DNA of 64,000 bases from Uruburuella suis (GCF_004341385.1 NZ_SLXE01000015.1:1-64000), one strand, 5' to 3'; shown: positions 46,235-55,624, numbered from the stretch's first letter. Made by a program: numbers and translations. The notes: generated from the sequence alone by a model not told the origin.

Positions 46235-47188
46235 ATGTCTGAAAAAATCCGCCTGATTATCGACACCGACCCCGGCCAAGATGATGCCGCCGCCATTTTG
46301 ATGGCACACGGCTTAGCCAAACGCGGCCTGATTGATTTTATGGCGCTCACCGTAGTGGCCGGCAACGTGAGCCTGCACCACACCGCCACCAATGCACGCA
46401 TCATTTGCGACTGGGCCGGCGAAAAAGATTTTCCCGTGTATGCCGGTGCCGGCAAGCCCTTGCTGCGCAGCTTGGTAACCGCCGAAGAAGTGCACGGCAA
46501 AACCGGGCTCGACGGCGTGGAATTGCATGAGCCTGCCTGCCCCTTGCAGCCGGTGCACGCCGTGCCCTATCTGATCGACACCTTGCGCAAAGCCGATGAT
46601 GCGAGCATCACCATCTGCCCCATCGGCCCCTTAACCAACATCGCCCAAGCGCTCAGCCTCGCGCCCGATATCGGCCGCGCGATTAAAAACATCGTGCTGA
46701 TGGGCGGCAATTATTTCGAAGCCGGCAACATCACCCCCGCGGCCGAATTCAATTTTTATGTCGACCCGCATGCCGCCCAAGTGGTACTGCAAAGCGGCGT
46801 GCCCATCACCATTTTGCCGCTCGATGTCACCCACAAAGCCACCATCACCACCCCGCGCATGGATGTGCTGCGCCAACAGCCCAACGCCAACGGCAGCCGT
46901 TTGGCCGGCATTTTGCAAAGCTACGAGCGCTTCGACACGCAAAAATTCGGCCTCGAAGGCGGCCCCCTGCACGACCCCTGCGCCATCGCCTATGCCGTGT
47001 TTCCCGAATTTTTCAGCGGCCGCGATTGCCATGTGGCGGTGGAAACCCAGAGCGAGCTCACCATGGGCGCCTGCGTGGTCGATTGGTGGGGCACCACCGG
47101 CAAACCGGCCAATGCGCATTGGGTAACCGATGTCAACGCTAATAAAATGTTCCACGAAATGGCCGAATCCATCAGCCATCTGCCTTAA
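46235..47188 (+). CDS. Inosine-uridine preferring nucleoside hydrolase
   Basis: 317 residues. Hydrolyses ribonucleosides to base and ribose. The calcium-binding LIIDTDPGQDDAAAILMA (DxDxGxDD) is at the N-terminus. VVAGNVSLHHTATNA, PIGPLTNIAQAL, VLMGGNYFEAGNITPAAEFNFYVDPHAA and the late HDPCAIAYAV complete the active site. The subtype (RihA, RihB or RihC-like) cannot be settled by eye. Ended by the hairpin at 47205-47238. Confidence 0.93.
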   Translation: MSEKIRLIIDTDPGQDDAAAILMAHGLAKRGLIDFMALTVVAGNVSLHHTATNARIICDWAGEKDFPVYAGAGKPLLRSLVTAEEVHGKTGLDGVELHEPACPLQPVHAVPYLIDTLRKADDASITICPIGPLTNIAQALSLAPDIGRAIKNIVLMGGNYFEAGNITPAAEFNFYVDPHAAQVVLQSGVPITILPLDVTHKATITTPRMDVLRQQPNANGSRLAGILQSYERFDTQKFGLEGGPLHDPCAIAYAVFPEFFSGRDCHVAVETQSELTMGACVVDWWGTTGKPANAHWVTDVNANKMFHEMAESISHLP

Positions 47189-47204
47189 ACCATCGCGCAA
47201 AAAC

Positions 47205-47238
47205 AAAGGCCGTCTGAAACTTTTTTCAGACGGCCTTT
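47205..47238. terminator. DUS-hairpin terminator
   Basis: AAAGGCCGTCTGAAA and TTTCAGACGGCCTTT around a 4-base centre. It lies between the nucleoside hydrolase and the converging TPM gene. Confidence 0.75.
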
Positions 47239-47266
47239 CACACAATATTCCACACAAACCGCACGC

Positions 47267-47785
47267 TCAGCGCAACACCACCTCATTGGGCAATTCATCG
47301 AAATCCGCCGCTTGTGCGCGCGGGAAATGGGTGCTCAGAATCTGCGTCACCTCTTGCAAGCCCGCCACCAAGCCGCTCACAAACGCCTCGCGCCGGAAAT
47401 CCGCCAGCATGGTTTGGCACACATGCTGCCACTCTTCCTCGGCCACTTTGGCAGAAATGCCCCGGTCGGCCACGATTTCCACCGCGTGATCGGCAAACGA
47501 CACATACACCAGCACGCCGCTGTTGTGTTCGGTGTCCCACACGCCCAATTCGCCAAACCATTGCCAAGCGCGGGTGCGCGTGTCCAAGCCTTTGAGCACA
47601 GCCTCGCTGCTGTAGCGCGATTCAATCACAAAACGGATCTGGCCGGTGTGGTTTTGCTCCGACAAGCCGATTTTTCGGCTGATGCGCGCCAAATCAGCAC
47701 CGGGAAAATAACGCTCCACGCGTGCGCGCGGGTGCAGCCAATGCTGCCACAAACGTTTGAATTTATTTTGCTCCTGCATTACCAC
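47267..47785 (-). CDS. TPM-domain protein, short form
   Basis: 172 residues with a TPM domain (about 25-150: QIRFVIESRYSSEAVLKGL ... WDTEHNSGVLVYVSFADHAVEIVADRGISAKV). There is no signal peptide and no membrane segment, so it is probably cytoplasmic, unlike the longer TPM protein whose gene overlaps it by 7 bases upstream. Paired TPM genes next to lemA are common in proteobacteria. Function unknown. Confidence 0.8.
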   Translation of the reverse strand: MVMQEQNKFKRLWQHWLHPRARVERYFPGADLARISRKIGLSEQNHTGQIRFVIESRYSSEAVLKGLDTRTRAWQWFGELGVWDTEHNSGVLVYVSFADHAVEIVADRGISAKVAEEEWQHVCQTMLADFRREAFVSGLVAGLQEVTQILSTHFPRAQAADFDELPNEVVLR

Positions 47786-48666
47786 CCTCCCGATGCGCCG
47801 CCGCCGCCGAAGCCGCCACCGCCACCACTGAAACCGCCACCGCCGCCAAACCCACCGCCGCCGCTCCAGCCGCCACCGCCGCGCGTGCCGCCAAAACCGC
47901 CGCCGCCCAGCCCGCCGCCGGAAATAAACGCGCCGCTGCCCAGCACAAAGCTCACCACGCTGCCCAGCAGCGCCACCAACACAGCCGCCACCACGCCCCA
48001 GCCCAACACCGCCACCGCCACGCCGAACACCGCGCCGCCGGTGAGCAGGCTGCCGAGCGTGCGCCCGAAAATCGCTTTCAGAAAGCCGCCCACAAAAAAA
48101 GGCACAATCAGCAGCATCATCCAGCCATCGCCCGAGCCTTCGCTGCGGGTTTGGGCGGCGGGCGCGGGCAAGGCTTCGCCGGCAATCAATTTTTCAATTT
48201 GGCTCACCGCCGCATAAATGCCGGCATCGGTTTGGCCTTTTTGCAGATAAGGGCGCAACACATCATCAAGAATGCGCTTGGCATACACATCAGGAATCGC
48301 GCCTTCCAAGCCGCGCCCCACCGCCAAATGGGTTTTGCGCTCATCGCGCACCAGCAGCAGCAACACCCCGTCGCTCACCTCTTTGCGCCCCGGCTCATAT
48401 TGCTGCATCGCGCGGGCGGCATAGTCAAACGGCGTTTCCGGTGCAATCGAGGGCACGGTGAGCACGATAATCTGGCTGCCTTTTTCGCGGCTGTATTGCA
48501 TCAAATGCGCATTGAGCTCGGCGCGCGCTTCGGGCTGCATCATCTGCGCGCTGTCGAGCACCGGCGCGGTGAGCGGCGGAATCGCGGCCAAATCGGCCGC
48601 CCACAGCCACGCCGCGGCCAGCAGCATCAAGGCAAACGCGCTTAGGCGTTGAAAGGCAGATAACAT
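47779..48666 (-). CDS. YgcG-like TPM-domain membrane protein with Gly-rich tail
   Basis: 295 residues. A signal peptide (MLSAFQRLSAFALMLLAAAWLWA), then a TPM domain (about 30-170, with SQIIVLTVPSI and RKEVSDGVLLLLVRDERKTHLAVGRGLEGAIPD). Two to three membrane helices follow (about 185-250), and the tail is nearly all Gly with Phe and Trp, ending ASGGW. The tail is typical of YgcG-type proteins linked to LemA. It overlaps the short TPM gene by 7 bases. Confidence 0.85.
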   Translation of the reverse strand: MLSAFQRLSAFALMLLAAAWLWAADLAAIPPLTAPVLDSAQMMQPEARAELNAHLMQYSREKGSQIIVLTVPSIAPETPFDYAARAMQQYEPGRKEVSDGVLLLLVRDERKTHLAVGRGLEGAIPDVYAKRILDDVLRPYLQKGQTDAGIYAAVSQIEKLIAGEALPAPAAQTRSEGSGDGWMMLLIVPFFVGGFLKAIFGRTLGSLLTGGAVFGVAVAVLGWGVVAAVLVALLGSVVSFVLGSGAFISGGGLGGGGFGGTRGGGGWSGGGGFGGGGGFSGGGGGFGGGGASGGW

Positions 48667-48741
48667 GAATATCCTTTTGATTTCAAGTTTTCAGACGGCA
48701 TCCATCTGAAAAGGCCGTCTGAAAAAAGGCCGTCTGAACAA

Positions 48742-49071
48742 TTATGAGCGCGCGCCCAGCATAATCACCGCCATGCCGCTCAAACACAGCGCTGCGCCTA
48801 TCCAGTCGGTGGTTTGCGGCTTAATGCCGTCCACCGCCCACAGCCACAGCAGCGCCATGCTGATATACACGCCGCCGTAAGCGGCATACACGCGGCCGCT
48901 GGCGGTCGGGTGCAGCGTGAGCAGCCAGGCAAACAGCGCTAGGCTCGCCGCCGCCGGCAGCAGCAGCCAAGGTGAGCCTTGCTGGCGCAACCACACATAA
49001 GGCAGCCAGCAGCCCACAATTTCAGCCAGCGCCGTGGCGGCAAAGAGTAAAAAAGTTTTCAGCATCATCAT
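48742..49071 (-). CDS. ynfA: YnfA-family (UPF0060) membrane protein
   Basis: 109 residues with four membrane helices. LFAATALAEIVGCWLPYVWLRQQ, AAYGGVYISMALLWLWAVDGIKPQTTDWIGAALCLSGMAVIM is the UPF0060 pattern. Some relatives are small multidrug-resistance-like exporters. Three consecutive Met codons (49063-49071) open the protein. It sits between lemA and the YgcG-like gene, each separated by DUS, so it may be an insertion into the lemA-TPM operon. Confidence 0.88.
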   Translation of the reverse strand: MMMLKTFLLFAATALAEIVGCWLPYVWLRQQGSPWLLLPAAASLALFAWLLTLHPTASGRVYAAYGGVYISMALLWLWAVDGIKPQTTDWIGAALCLSGMAVIMLGARS

Positions 49072-49131
49072 ATATTTCAGACGGCCTATCATGCACAAGC
49101 AGGCCGTCTGAACCATTCGGGCGCAAGCCGT

Positions 49132-49722
49132 TTAAAAGCTTACTTTAGGCGCATCCGACACCGCCGCTTCGTTTTCCACGCTGAAATTGGCGCGTGCCTT
49201 CATGCCGAAAAGCTTGGCGGTGAGGTTTTGCGGAAACTGGCGCAAGGTGGTGTTATACGTTTGCACAGCCTTGATGTAGTTGTTGCGTGCCAGCGAAATG
49301 CGGTTTTCCGTGCCCTCAAGCTGCGCCTGCAAATCGCGGAAATTCTGGTCGGCCTTAAGCTGCGGATAATTTTCCGACACCACCAAAAGCCGTGAGAGCG
49401 CGCTGCTCAATTCGCCCTGCGCCTGCTGATATTGCTTGAGTTTTTCCGGGTCGGCCGCATCATCGGCCGTCATCTGAATGCTGCCCACTTTGCTGCGCGC
49501 TTCCGTTACCTGCGTAAACACTTCCTGCTCGTGCGTGGCATAGCCTTTTACCGTGTTGACCAGATTCGGAATCAAATCGGCGCGGCGCTGATATTGGTTG
49601 AGCACTTCCGACCAGGCCGCATTGGCCGCCTCGTCTTGCGACTGCATGGTGTTGTAGCCGCAGCCGCTCAATGCAAACAATGAGGTAAACACGGCCATCA
49701 CGGCCAGCCATTTTTTCAACAT
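49132..49722 (-). CDS. lemA: LemA family lipoprotein
   Basis: 196 residues. The signal MLKKWLAVMAVFTSLFALSGC has a LSGC lipobox. The helical body contains the LemA hallmark YNTMQSQDEAANAAWSEVLNQYQRRADLIPNLVNTVKGYA and RISLARNNYIKAVQTYNTTLRQFP. It is the first gene of the lemA-ynfA-TPM-TPM series. LemA proteins form a curved helical bundle at the membrane. The role is poorly known. Confidence 0.92.
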   Translation of the reverse strand: MLKKWLAVMAVFTSLFALSGCGYNTMQSQDEAANAAWSEVLNQYQRRADLIPNLVNTVKGYATHEQEVFTQVTEARSKVGSIQMTADDAADPEKLKQYQQAQGELSSALSRLLVVSENYPQLKADQNFRDLQAQLEGTENRISLARNNYIKAVQTYNTTLRQFPQNLTAKLFGMKARANFSVENEAAVSDAPKVSF

Positions 49723-49814
49723 AGGATTTACTCCGTAAAATCAGGAACAAGCGAAAATGCACACGCACCACGCACGGCAGAGGGCAAATCACACCCACCT
49801 CAAAACAGCCCTGC

Positions 49815-49859
49815 TGCATAGGCTCGCCGCCTTGCAAGCTTACTTTTTTCAATGGGCAT
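49815..49859. repeat. Correia-like element, one arm
   Basis: GGCTCGCCGCCTTGCAAGCT, then TACTTTTTTCAATGGGCAT, matches the right part of the element family. The other arm is lost. Confidence 0.45.
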
Positions 49860-50069
49860 CAGGCCGTCTGAAAACAACCGCTTGAGTATAACCCAAAGCC
49901 GCCGCCGCGCAAACCGGCCGCCCAACACGCATCTATCAAACAAACGCGCGGCTACATTTCACTACCATTTTCAGACGGCCTGTTTCATAATAAGACTTTT
50001 CGATAAGACATTCGGCAACCCGCCCGCTTTCCGTCAAACCCCAAGGCAAACCCAGGAGGAATCCACCCG

Positions 50070-50942
50070 ATGAGAATTTTACTGACCGGCTCGAAAGGCC
50101 AGCTCGGCCGCTGCTTTAAAGACCGCCTGCCCGAAGAATGGGAGCTGATTGCCGCCGATTCAGCCACCCTCGACATCACCGATGCCGAAGCCGTGCTCAA
50201 TATGGTCAAAAATTTCCAACCCGACGCCATTGTCAACGCCGCCGCCTACACCGCCGTTGATTTGGCCGAAAGCCAGCGCGCCAAAGCCTTTGCCGTCAAC
50301 GCCGCCGCCGTGGCAAGCCTGGCCGCCGCCGCCCGCGCCGTGCATGCCAAATTCATCCACATATCCACCGATTATGTGTTTGACGGCAGCAGCAAAGTGC
50401 CCTACACCGAAACCGCCCCGCCCGCACCCCAAAGCGCCTACGGCCAATCCAAGCTCGCCGGCGAATTGCTGGCGCTGGCCGCCAACCCCGACAGCGCGAT
50501 TGTGCGCAGCGCCTGGATATTCAGCGAATACGGTCGCAATTTCGTGAAAACCATGCTCGAAGCCGCCGCCGAGCGCGACGAGCTTTATGTGGTGCAAGAC
50601 CAAACCGGCTGCCCCACTTATGCCGGTGATTTGGCGCAGCTGCTGATTAATATGCTGGAAAAAGCCACCTTCCCGCGCGGCATTTTCCATTATTGCGGCA
50701 ACACCTCAACCAGCTGGCACGGCTTTGCCGAAGCCGTGTTCCACACCGCCGCCACCCTCAACCCCACCTTCAAAACCCCGCACCTGCACCCCATCGACAC
50801 CAGCGGCTACCCCACGCCCGCCCCGCGCCCCGTTTATAGCGTGCTCGATTGCCACAAAGCCTGCCAAGAGCTGGGTGCCGCTCCTTCCGACTGGCAAAAA
50901 GCACTCGGCAGCGTGGTGCGCAAATTGAATACTCAAGCATAA
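50070..50942 (+). CDS. rfbD: dTDP-4-dehydrorhamnose reductase
   Basis: 290 residues. The last step of dTDP-L-rhamnose synthesis. The NAD(P) motif LLTGSKGQLGRCF, then DITDAEAVLNMVKNFQPDAIVNAAAYTAVDLAE, ISTDYVFDG and YGQSKLAGE (catalytic YxxxK), matches RmlD. AGGAGGA lies 10 bases before the ATG. No rfbA, rfbB or rfbC is adjacent, so the other steps must be elsewhere. Confidence 0.94.
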   Translation: MRILLTGSKGQLGRCFKDRLPEEWELIAADSATLDITDAEAVLNMVKNFQPDAIVNAAAYTAVDLAESQRAKAFAVNAAAVASLAAAARAVHAKFIHISTDYVFDGSSKVPYTETAPPAPQSAYGQSKLAGELLALAANPDSAIVRSAWIFSEYGRNFVKTMLEAAAERDELYVVQDQTGCPTYAGDLAQLLINMLEKATFPRGIFHYCGNTSTSWHGFAEAVFHTAATLNPTFKTPHLHPIDTSGYPTPAPRPVYSVLDCHKACQELGAAPSDWQKALGSVVRKLNTQA

Positions 50943-50965
50943 ACATACTGTGCATAAATCAATAC

Positions 50966-50993
50966 AGGCCGTCTGAAAAGTTTCAGACGGCCT
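50966..50993. terminator. DUS-hairpin terminator of rfbD
   Basis: AGGCCGTCTGAAA and its inverse with a 2-base loop, then TTTATTTA, 23 bases after the rfbD stop. Confidence 0.75.
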
Positions 50994-51057
50994 TTATTTA
51001 TCTGGCAAACAACGATTTTTTAAAACGTTTCCCATGCTTCATTCCGGCGAAGTGCGC

Positions 51058-51142
51058 AGGTCGGATTCTCGAATCCGACGCTTGTTCGCAGAACAAGGTT
51101 TTCAGGGCGGCAGTAAATGTCGGATACAAGTATCCGACCTAC
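51058..51142. repeat. REP-like palindromic element, copy 4
   Basis: Left arm AGGTCGGATTCTCGAATCCG, internal CTTGTTCGCAGAACAAG, right arm GTCGGATACAAGTATCCGAC. The right arm carries paired changes that keep its own stem (see findings). Part of the 839-base gap 50943-51781, which also holds ffs and two DUS hairpins. Confidence 0.7.
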
Positions 51143-51196
51143 GGCTTTCTTGGCTGTTTGAATGGTTTCAGACGGCCTGATTTCCCCACACCAAAA

Positions 51197-51230
51197 GCCA
51201 AACGCCGCAGGCAAAAGCTGCGGCGTTTTC
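51197..51230 (-). terminator. Terminator of ffs
   Basis: On the minus strand AACGCCGCAG-CTTTTGC-CTGCGGCGTT, then TGGCTTTTGG. It lies directly after the RNA gene. Confidence 0.8.
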
Positions 51231-51236
51231 AATGAG

Positions 51237-51336
51237 GTGGCGAGCCAAACCCCTGGCACTGGCGCATCAGAGTGGGCTGCTGGCTTCCGCCCCTGACCCG
51301 TTGTCCCAACTTACCATGCAGGGAGACCCGCCGTAA
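51237..51336 (-). ncRNA. ffs: Signal recognition particle RNA (4.5S-like)
   Basis: About 100 bases on the minus strand. The conserved SRP domain IV appears as GGGTCAGGGGCGGAAGCCAG, continuing CAGCCCACTC: the tetraloop and asymmetric loop bound by Ffh. The ends GGCGGGTCTCCC and GGGGTTTGGCTCGCC pair over most of their length. A sigma-70 promoter lies upstream and an intrinsic terminator downstream, so both ends are supported to within a few bases. It acts with Ffh to bring membrane proteins to the translocon. Confidence 0.93.
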
Positions 51337-51343
51337 AAAAGCT

Positions 51344-51373
51344 ATTATAGCCGCCCTATTGCCTTGCGCACAA
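51344..51373 (-). promoter_or_regulatory. Sigma-70 promoter of ffs
   Basis: A perfect -10 TATAAT (51344-51349, minus strand), 18 bases from a -35 TTGTGC (51368-51373). Transcription would start near 51336. Confidence 0.75.
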
Positions 51374-51641
51374 GCCCGAAATCCGCCCAATCGTAAACAG
51401 CCGTCTGAAAAAAGCCGCACCGGCGCTGCACTTGTCAACAATTTCTCGCCGCCAATATGAGCCGCATGCATGCTGTCCGCCATATTTTTCCATTGAAAAG
51501 TCTTTGAAATGACATTACATTCAAACTTTCCCTTTGGCTTTCAGACGGCCTGCTTTTTCTTGAGGCCGTCTGAAAAAAAAAGCAAACATCTGCCAAGCGC
51601 CGCCGCATAAAATCCTTTAAAATAGCGGGCACACATGTTTG

Positions 51642-51743
51642 ATACCCATTCAAAAAAGTAAGCTAACAAGGTGGAAGCCTGCGACAGTACACACGTACGG
51701 CAAGGCGAGCCAACGAAGTTAGGTTATTTTTTTGGATTGGTAT
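51642..51743. mobile_element. Complete Correia-like element upstream of the FAD/Fe-S dehydrogenase
   Basis: 102 bases with ATACCCATTCAAAAAAGTAA at one end and the inverse-type TTTTTTTGGATTGGTAT at the other. The core contains GACAGTAC and GTACGGCAAGGCGAGCC, resembling the core of Neisserial Correia repeats. It ends 38 bases before the ATG of the 1275-residue gene, so the promoter may lie inside it. Confidence 0.75.
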
Positions 51744-51781
51744 GAGCACACACGAAAATAATACGGAACGGACACAACACA

Positions 51782-54700
51782 ATGAGCAACACCGCCCAGC
51801 GCATCCGCGAAATCCCTTATAACTACACCTCATATTCCGACCGCGAAATCGTCATCCGCCTGCTCGGCGATGATGCGTGGAACACACTGCAAACGCTGCG
51901 CAGCCAGCGCGTAACCGGCCGCTCGGCGCGCATGTTGTTTGAAGTATTGGGCGATATTTGGGCGGTGGTGCGCAACCCCTATCTGGTTGACGATTTGCTC
52001 GACCACCCCGCCCGCCGCGAAGCGCTGGTGAAAGAAATGCGCCACCGCTTGGGCGAAATCCACAAACGGCGCGACGACAACGAACAAGTGGCCGCGCTGG
52101 TGCAGGCGGCCGAAGCGGCGGTGGCGCGCTTCGACGGCAGCTTTGACGAAACCAAAACCCGCCGTGAGCAAATTCTCAAACGCCTGAGCAAAATCACCAA
52201 AAAACACAATATTATGTTTGACGGCTTGGCGCGCGTGTCGCATGTCACCGACGCCACCGACTGGCGCGTGGAATATCCCTTTGTGGTGGTCAACCCCGAC
52301 ACCGAAGCCGAAGTGGCGCCCTTGGTGCGCGCGCTGATTGATTTGGAGCTCACCATCATCCCGCGCGGCGGCGGCACCGGCTACACCGGCGGCGCGGTGC
52401 CGCTCGATGCCATGAGCGCGGTGATCAACACCGAAAAGCTCGATAAACACAATGGCGTGGAATATGTCGAGCTGCCCGGTCTCGAAGGCCGCCGGCCGGT
52501 GATTCATTGCGGCGCGGGCGTGGTCACGCGGCGCGTGGAAGAAACCGCCAATGCCGCCAAGCTTGTGTTTGCGGTGGATCCCACTTCGGCCGATGCTTCC
52601 TGCGTGGGCGGCAATGTGGCGATGAACGCAGGCGGCAAAAAAGCGGTGTTGTGGGGCACGGCGCTCGATAATCTGGCGTGGTGGAAAATGGTCAACCCCG
52701 CAGGCGAATGGCTCAAAATCGAGCGCGTGCGCCACAATTTCGGCAAAATCCACGATGAAGAAACCGCCGTGTTTGATGTGCACACGCTCGCTTCAGACGG
52801 CCTCAAAGTGGTGAAAACCGAGCGGCTGGAAATTGAGGGCAGCAAATTCCGCAAAGTCGGCCTCGGCAAAGACGTCACCGACAAATTTCTCGCCGGCCTG
52901 CCCGGTGTGCAGAAAGAAGGCACCGACGGCATCATCACCAGCTGCGCTTTTGTGCTGCACACCATGCCCAAACACACGCGCACCGTGTGCCTGGAATTTT
53001 TCGGCACCGTGGCCAACGCCACGCCCTCGATTGTGGAAATCCGTGATTACCTGCTCGGCCACGAAGCCGTAGCGCTGGCCGGCCTCGAGCATCTCGATTG
53101 GCGCTATGTGCGCGCGGTGGGCTATGCCACCAAAGCCGCCGGCAAAGGCCGCCCGAAAATGGTGCTGATTGCCGATGTGGTGTCAGACGATGAAAACGCC
53201 GTGGCCGAAGCCGCCTCACACATTGTGAAGCTCGCCAACGCGCGCGACGGCGAAGGCTTTATCGCCGTGTCGCCCGAGGCACGCAAAACCTTCTGGCTCG
53301 ACCGCAGCCGCACCGCCGCCATCGCCAAACACACCAACGCCTTTAAAATCAACGAAGACGTGGTGATTCCGCTCGAACGCCTGGGCGAATATTCAGACGG
53401 CATTGAGCGCATCAACATCGAATTGTCGATTAAAAACAAGCTCGCCCTGTGCGATGCGCTCCTGCCCTATCTGCAAGGCAGCCTGCCGGTGGATCAGATG
53501 GGCACCGATCTGCCCAGCAGCGAATTGCTGGGCGAGCGCGCCAACCACGCATTGGCCCATGTGGCGCAGGTGCAGGCGCGCTGGCAATGGCTGCTCGACA
53601 ACCTCGATGCGCCGCTGGCCGACTATAAAGCGCGCTACGGCAGCGCCGTGCACGCCGCACCCGAAGCCCGCGATGAAGAAAGCTGCTTTACCGCCTTTCG
53701 CGATTTCCGCCTGCGCGTGTCGGTAAAATCCGACATCATGAAGCCTTTATCCGAGATTTTCAGCGGCAAGGCCGACACCAAAATCACCGAAGCGCTGGCC
53801 AAAATCCACAGCCGCGTGGTGCGCGGGCGCGTGTTTGTGGCGCTGCATATGCACGCGGGCGACGGCAATGTGCACACCAATATTCCCGTGAATTCCGATG
53901 ATTATGAAATGCTGCAAACCGCCCACAAAGCGGTGGATCGCATTATGGCCATCGCCCGCCGCTTAAACGGCGTGATTTCGGGCGAACACGGCATCGGCAT
54001 CACCAAGCTCGAATACCTCACCGATGAAGAAATGCAGCCTTTTTGGGATTACAAAACGCGCATCGACCCGCAAGGCCGCTTCAACCGCGGCAAGCTGATG
54101 AAAGGCGCCGATTTGCGCCGCGCCTACACGCCCTCGTTCGAGCTTTTGGGCGTGGAATCGCTGATTATGGAGCAATCCGATTTGGGCACCATCGCCGAAT
54201 CGATAAAAGACTGTCTGCGCTGCGGCAAGTGCAAGCCCGTGTGCTCCACCCATGTGCCGCGCGCCAACCTGCTCTACAGCCCGCGCAACAAAATTCTCGG
54301 CGTGGGCCTGCTCACCGAAGCCTTTTTATACGAAGAGCAAACCCGCCGCGGCGTGTCGCTGCGCCATTTCGACGAGCTCAACGATGTGGGCGACCATTGC
54401 ACCGTGTGCCACCGCTGCGTGAAGCCCTGCCCTGTGAATATCGATTTCGGCGACGTTACCGTGGCCATCCGCAATTATCTGGGCAAAAGCGGCAAGCGCA
54501 AATTCAACCCCGCCGTGGCCGCCGGCATGGCTTTTCTGAATGCCAAAGATCCGCGCACCATTAACCTGCTGCACAAAGGCGTGATCGATGCCGGCTTCAG
54601 GCTGCAAAACTGGGGCTACCAAATGGGCAAAAAATTCCGTTTGGGCACCAAAAAGCAGAAAGCCGCCCCCAAAACCACCGTGGGCGCCGCGCCGATCAAA

Positions 54701-55609
54701 GAGCAAGTGGTACATTTCATCAACCGCCCGCTGCCGCGCAACGTGCCGATTAAAACCGCCCGCGCCTTGCTCGGCGTGGAAGACAACAAAACCGTGCCGA
54801 TCATCCGCAACCCCGCGCTGCCGGAAGACAGCGAAGCGGTGTTTTACTTCCCCGGCTGCGGCTCCGAGCGCCTGTTCAGCCAAGTGGGCTTGGCCACCCA
54901 GGCCATGCTGTGGCACGCCGGTGTGCAAACCGTGCTGCCGCCGGGCTATCTTTGCTGCGGCTACCCGCAAGACGCCGGCGGCAATGCAGCCAAAGCCGAA
55001 GAGATGACCACCGAAAACCGCGTGCTCTTCCACCGCGTGGCCAACACGCTCAACTACCTCGACATCAAAACCGTGGTGGTGAGCTGCGGCACCTGCTACG
55101 ACCAGCTGGAAAAATACCGCTTTGAAGAAATTTTCCCCGGCTGCCGCATGATAGACATCCACGAATTTCTGCTCGAAAAAGGCATCAAGCTCGATGGCGT
55201 AACCGGCCAGCAATACCTTTACCACGACCCTTGCCACTCGCCCATCAAAACCACCAACCCCACCGCACTCACCGGCCAATTGATGGGGCAGGAAGTGTTG
55301 CTGAGCGACCGCTGCTGCGGCGAGAGCGGCATGTTTGCCGTGAAGCGCCCCGACATCGCCACGCAGGTAAAATTCCGCAAGCAGGAAGAAATCGAGAAAA
55401 ACAAAGCCGCACTGCCGCCGGGCGAGCCCGTGAAAATGCTCACCTCCTGCCCCGCCTGCCTGCAAGGCCTGAGCCGCTACAGCGACGACAACGCCATGCC
55501 CGCCGACTACATCGTGGTGGAAATGGCCAAGCACATTCTCGGCGAGCAATGGCAAAACGATTTTGTGAAAAAAGCCACAGAAGGCGGCATTGAAAAAGTG
55601 TTGCTCTAA
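51782..55609 (+). CDS. FAD-linked / Fe-S oxidoreductase with N-terminal DUF3683
   Basis: 1275 residues. A large D-2-hydroxyacid dehydrogenase-type enzyme. It has an N-terminal DUF3683-like region (1-150, TAQRIREIPYNYTSYSDREIVIRLLG), an FAD-binding PCMH domain with IPRGGGTGYTGGAVP near 193-205, and a C-terminal FAD-oxidase domain with HMHAGDGNVHTNIPV and ISGEHGIGITK. Two 4Fe-4S sites follow (CLRCGKCKPVC near 811 and CTVCHRCVKPC near 872), then the CCG domain (PGCGSERLF, CCGYP, CGTCYDQLEKY, CCGESGMFAVKRP). The domain order resembles YdiJ and GlcDF fused in one chain. The substrate is likely D-2-hydroxyglutarate or D-lactate (inference). It ends in the hairpin at 55625-55654. Confidence 0.88.
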   Translation: MSNTAQRIREIPYNYTSYSDREIVIRLLGDDAWNTLQTLRSQRVTGRSARMLFEVLGDIWAVVRNPYLVDDLLDHPARREALVKEMRHRLGEIHKRRDDNEQVAALVQAAEAAVARFDGSFDETKTRREQILKRLSKITKKHNIMFDGLARVSHVTDATDWRVEYPFVVVNPDTEAEVAPLVRALIDLELTIIPRGGGTGYTGGAVPLDAMSAVINTEKLDKHNGVEYVELPGLEGRRPVIHCGAGVVTRRVEETANAAKLVFAVDPTSADASCVGGNVAMNAGGKKAVLWGTALDNLAWWKMVNPAGEWLKIERVRHNFGKIHDEETAVFDVHTLASDGLKVVKTERLEIEGSKFRKVGLGKDVTDKFLAGLPGVQKEGTDGIITSCAFVLHTMPKHTRTVCLEFFGTVANATPSIVEIRDYLLGHEAVALAGLEHLDWRYVRAVGYATKAAGKGRPKMVLIADVVSDDENAVAEAASHIVKLANARDGEGFIAVSPEARKTFWLDRSRTAAIAKHTNAFKINEDVVIPLERLGEYSDGIERINIELSIKNKLALCDALLPYLQGSLPVDQMGTDLPSSELLGERANHALAHVAQVQARWQWLLDNLDAPLADYKARYGSAVHAAPEARDEESCFTAFRDFRLRVSVKSDIMKPLSEIFSGKADTKITEALAKIHSRVVRGRVFVALHMHAGDGNVHTNIPVNSDDYEMLQTAHKAVDRIMAIARRLNGVISGEHGIGITKLEYLTDEEMQPFWDYKTRIDPQGRFNRGKLMKGADLRRAYTPSFELLGVESLIMEQSDLGTIAESIKDCLRCGKCKPVCSTHVPRANLLYSPRNKILGVGLLTEAFLYEEQTRRGVSLRHFDELNDVGDHCTVCHRCVKPCPVNIDFGDVTVAIRNYLGKSGKRKFNPAVAAGMAFLNAKDPRTINLLHKGVIDAGFRLQNWGYQMGKKFRLGTKKQKAAPKTTVGAAPIKEQVVHFINRPLPRNVPIKTARALLGVEDNKTVPIIRNPALPEDSEAVFYFPGCGSERLFSQVGLATQAMLWHAGVQTVLPPGYLCCGYPQDAGGNAAKAEEMTTENRVLFHRVANTLNYLDIKTVVVSCGTCYDQLEKYRFEEIFPGCRMIDIHEFLLEKGIKLDGVTGQQYLYHDPCHSPIKTTNPTALTGQLMGQEVLLSDRCCGESGMFAVKRPDIATQVKFRKQEEIEKNKAALPPGEPVKMLTSCPACLQGLSRYSDDNAMPADYIVVEMAKHILGEQWQNDFVKKATEGGIEKVLL

Positions 55610-55624
55610 CCAGCTGATACAAAA

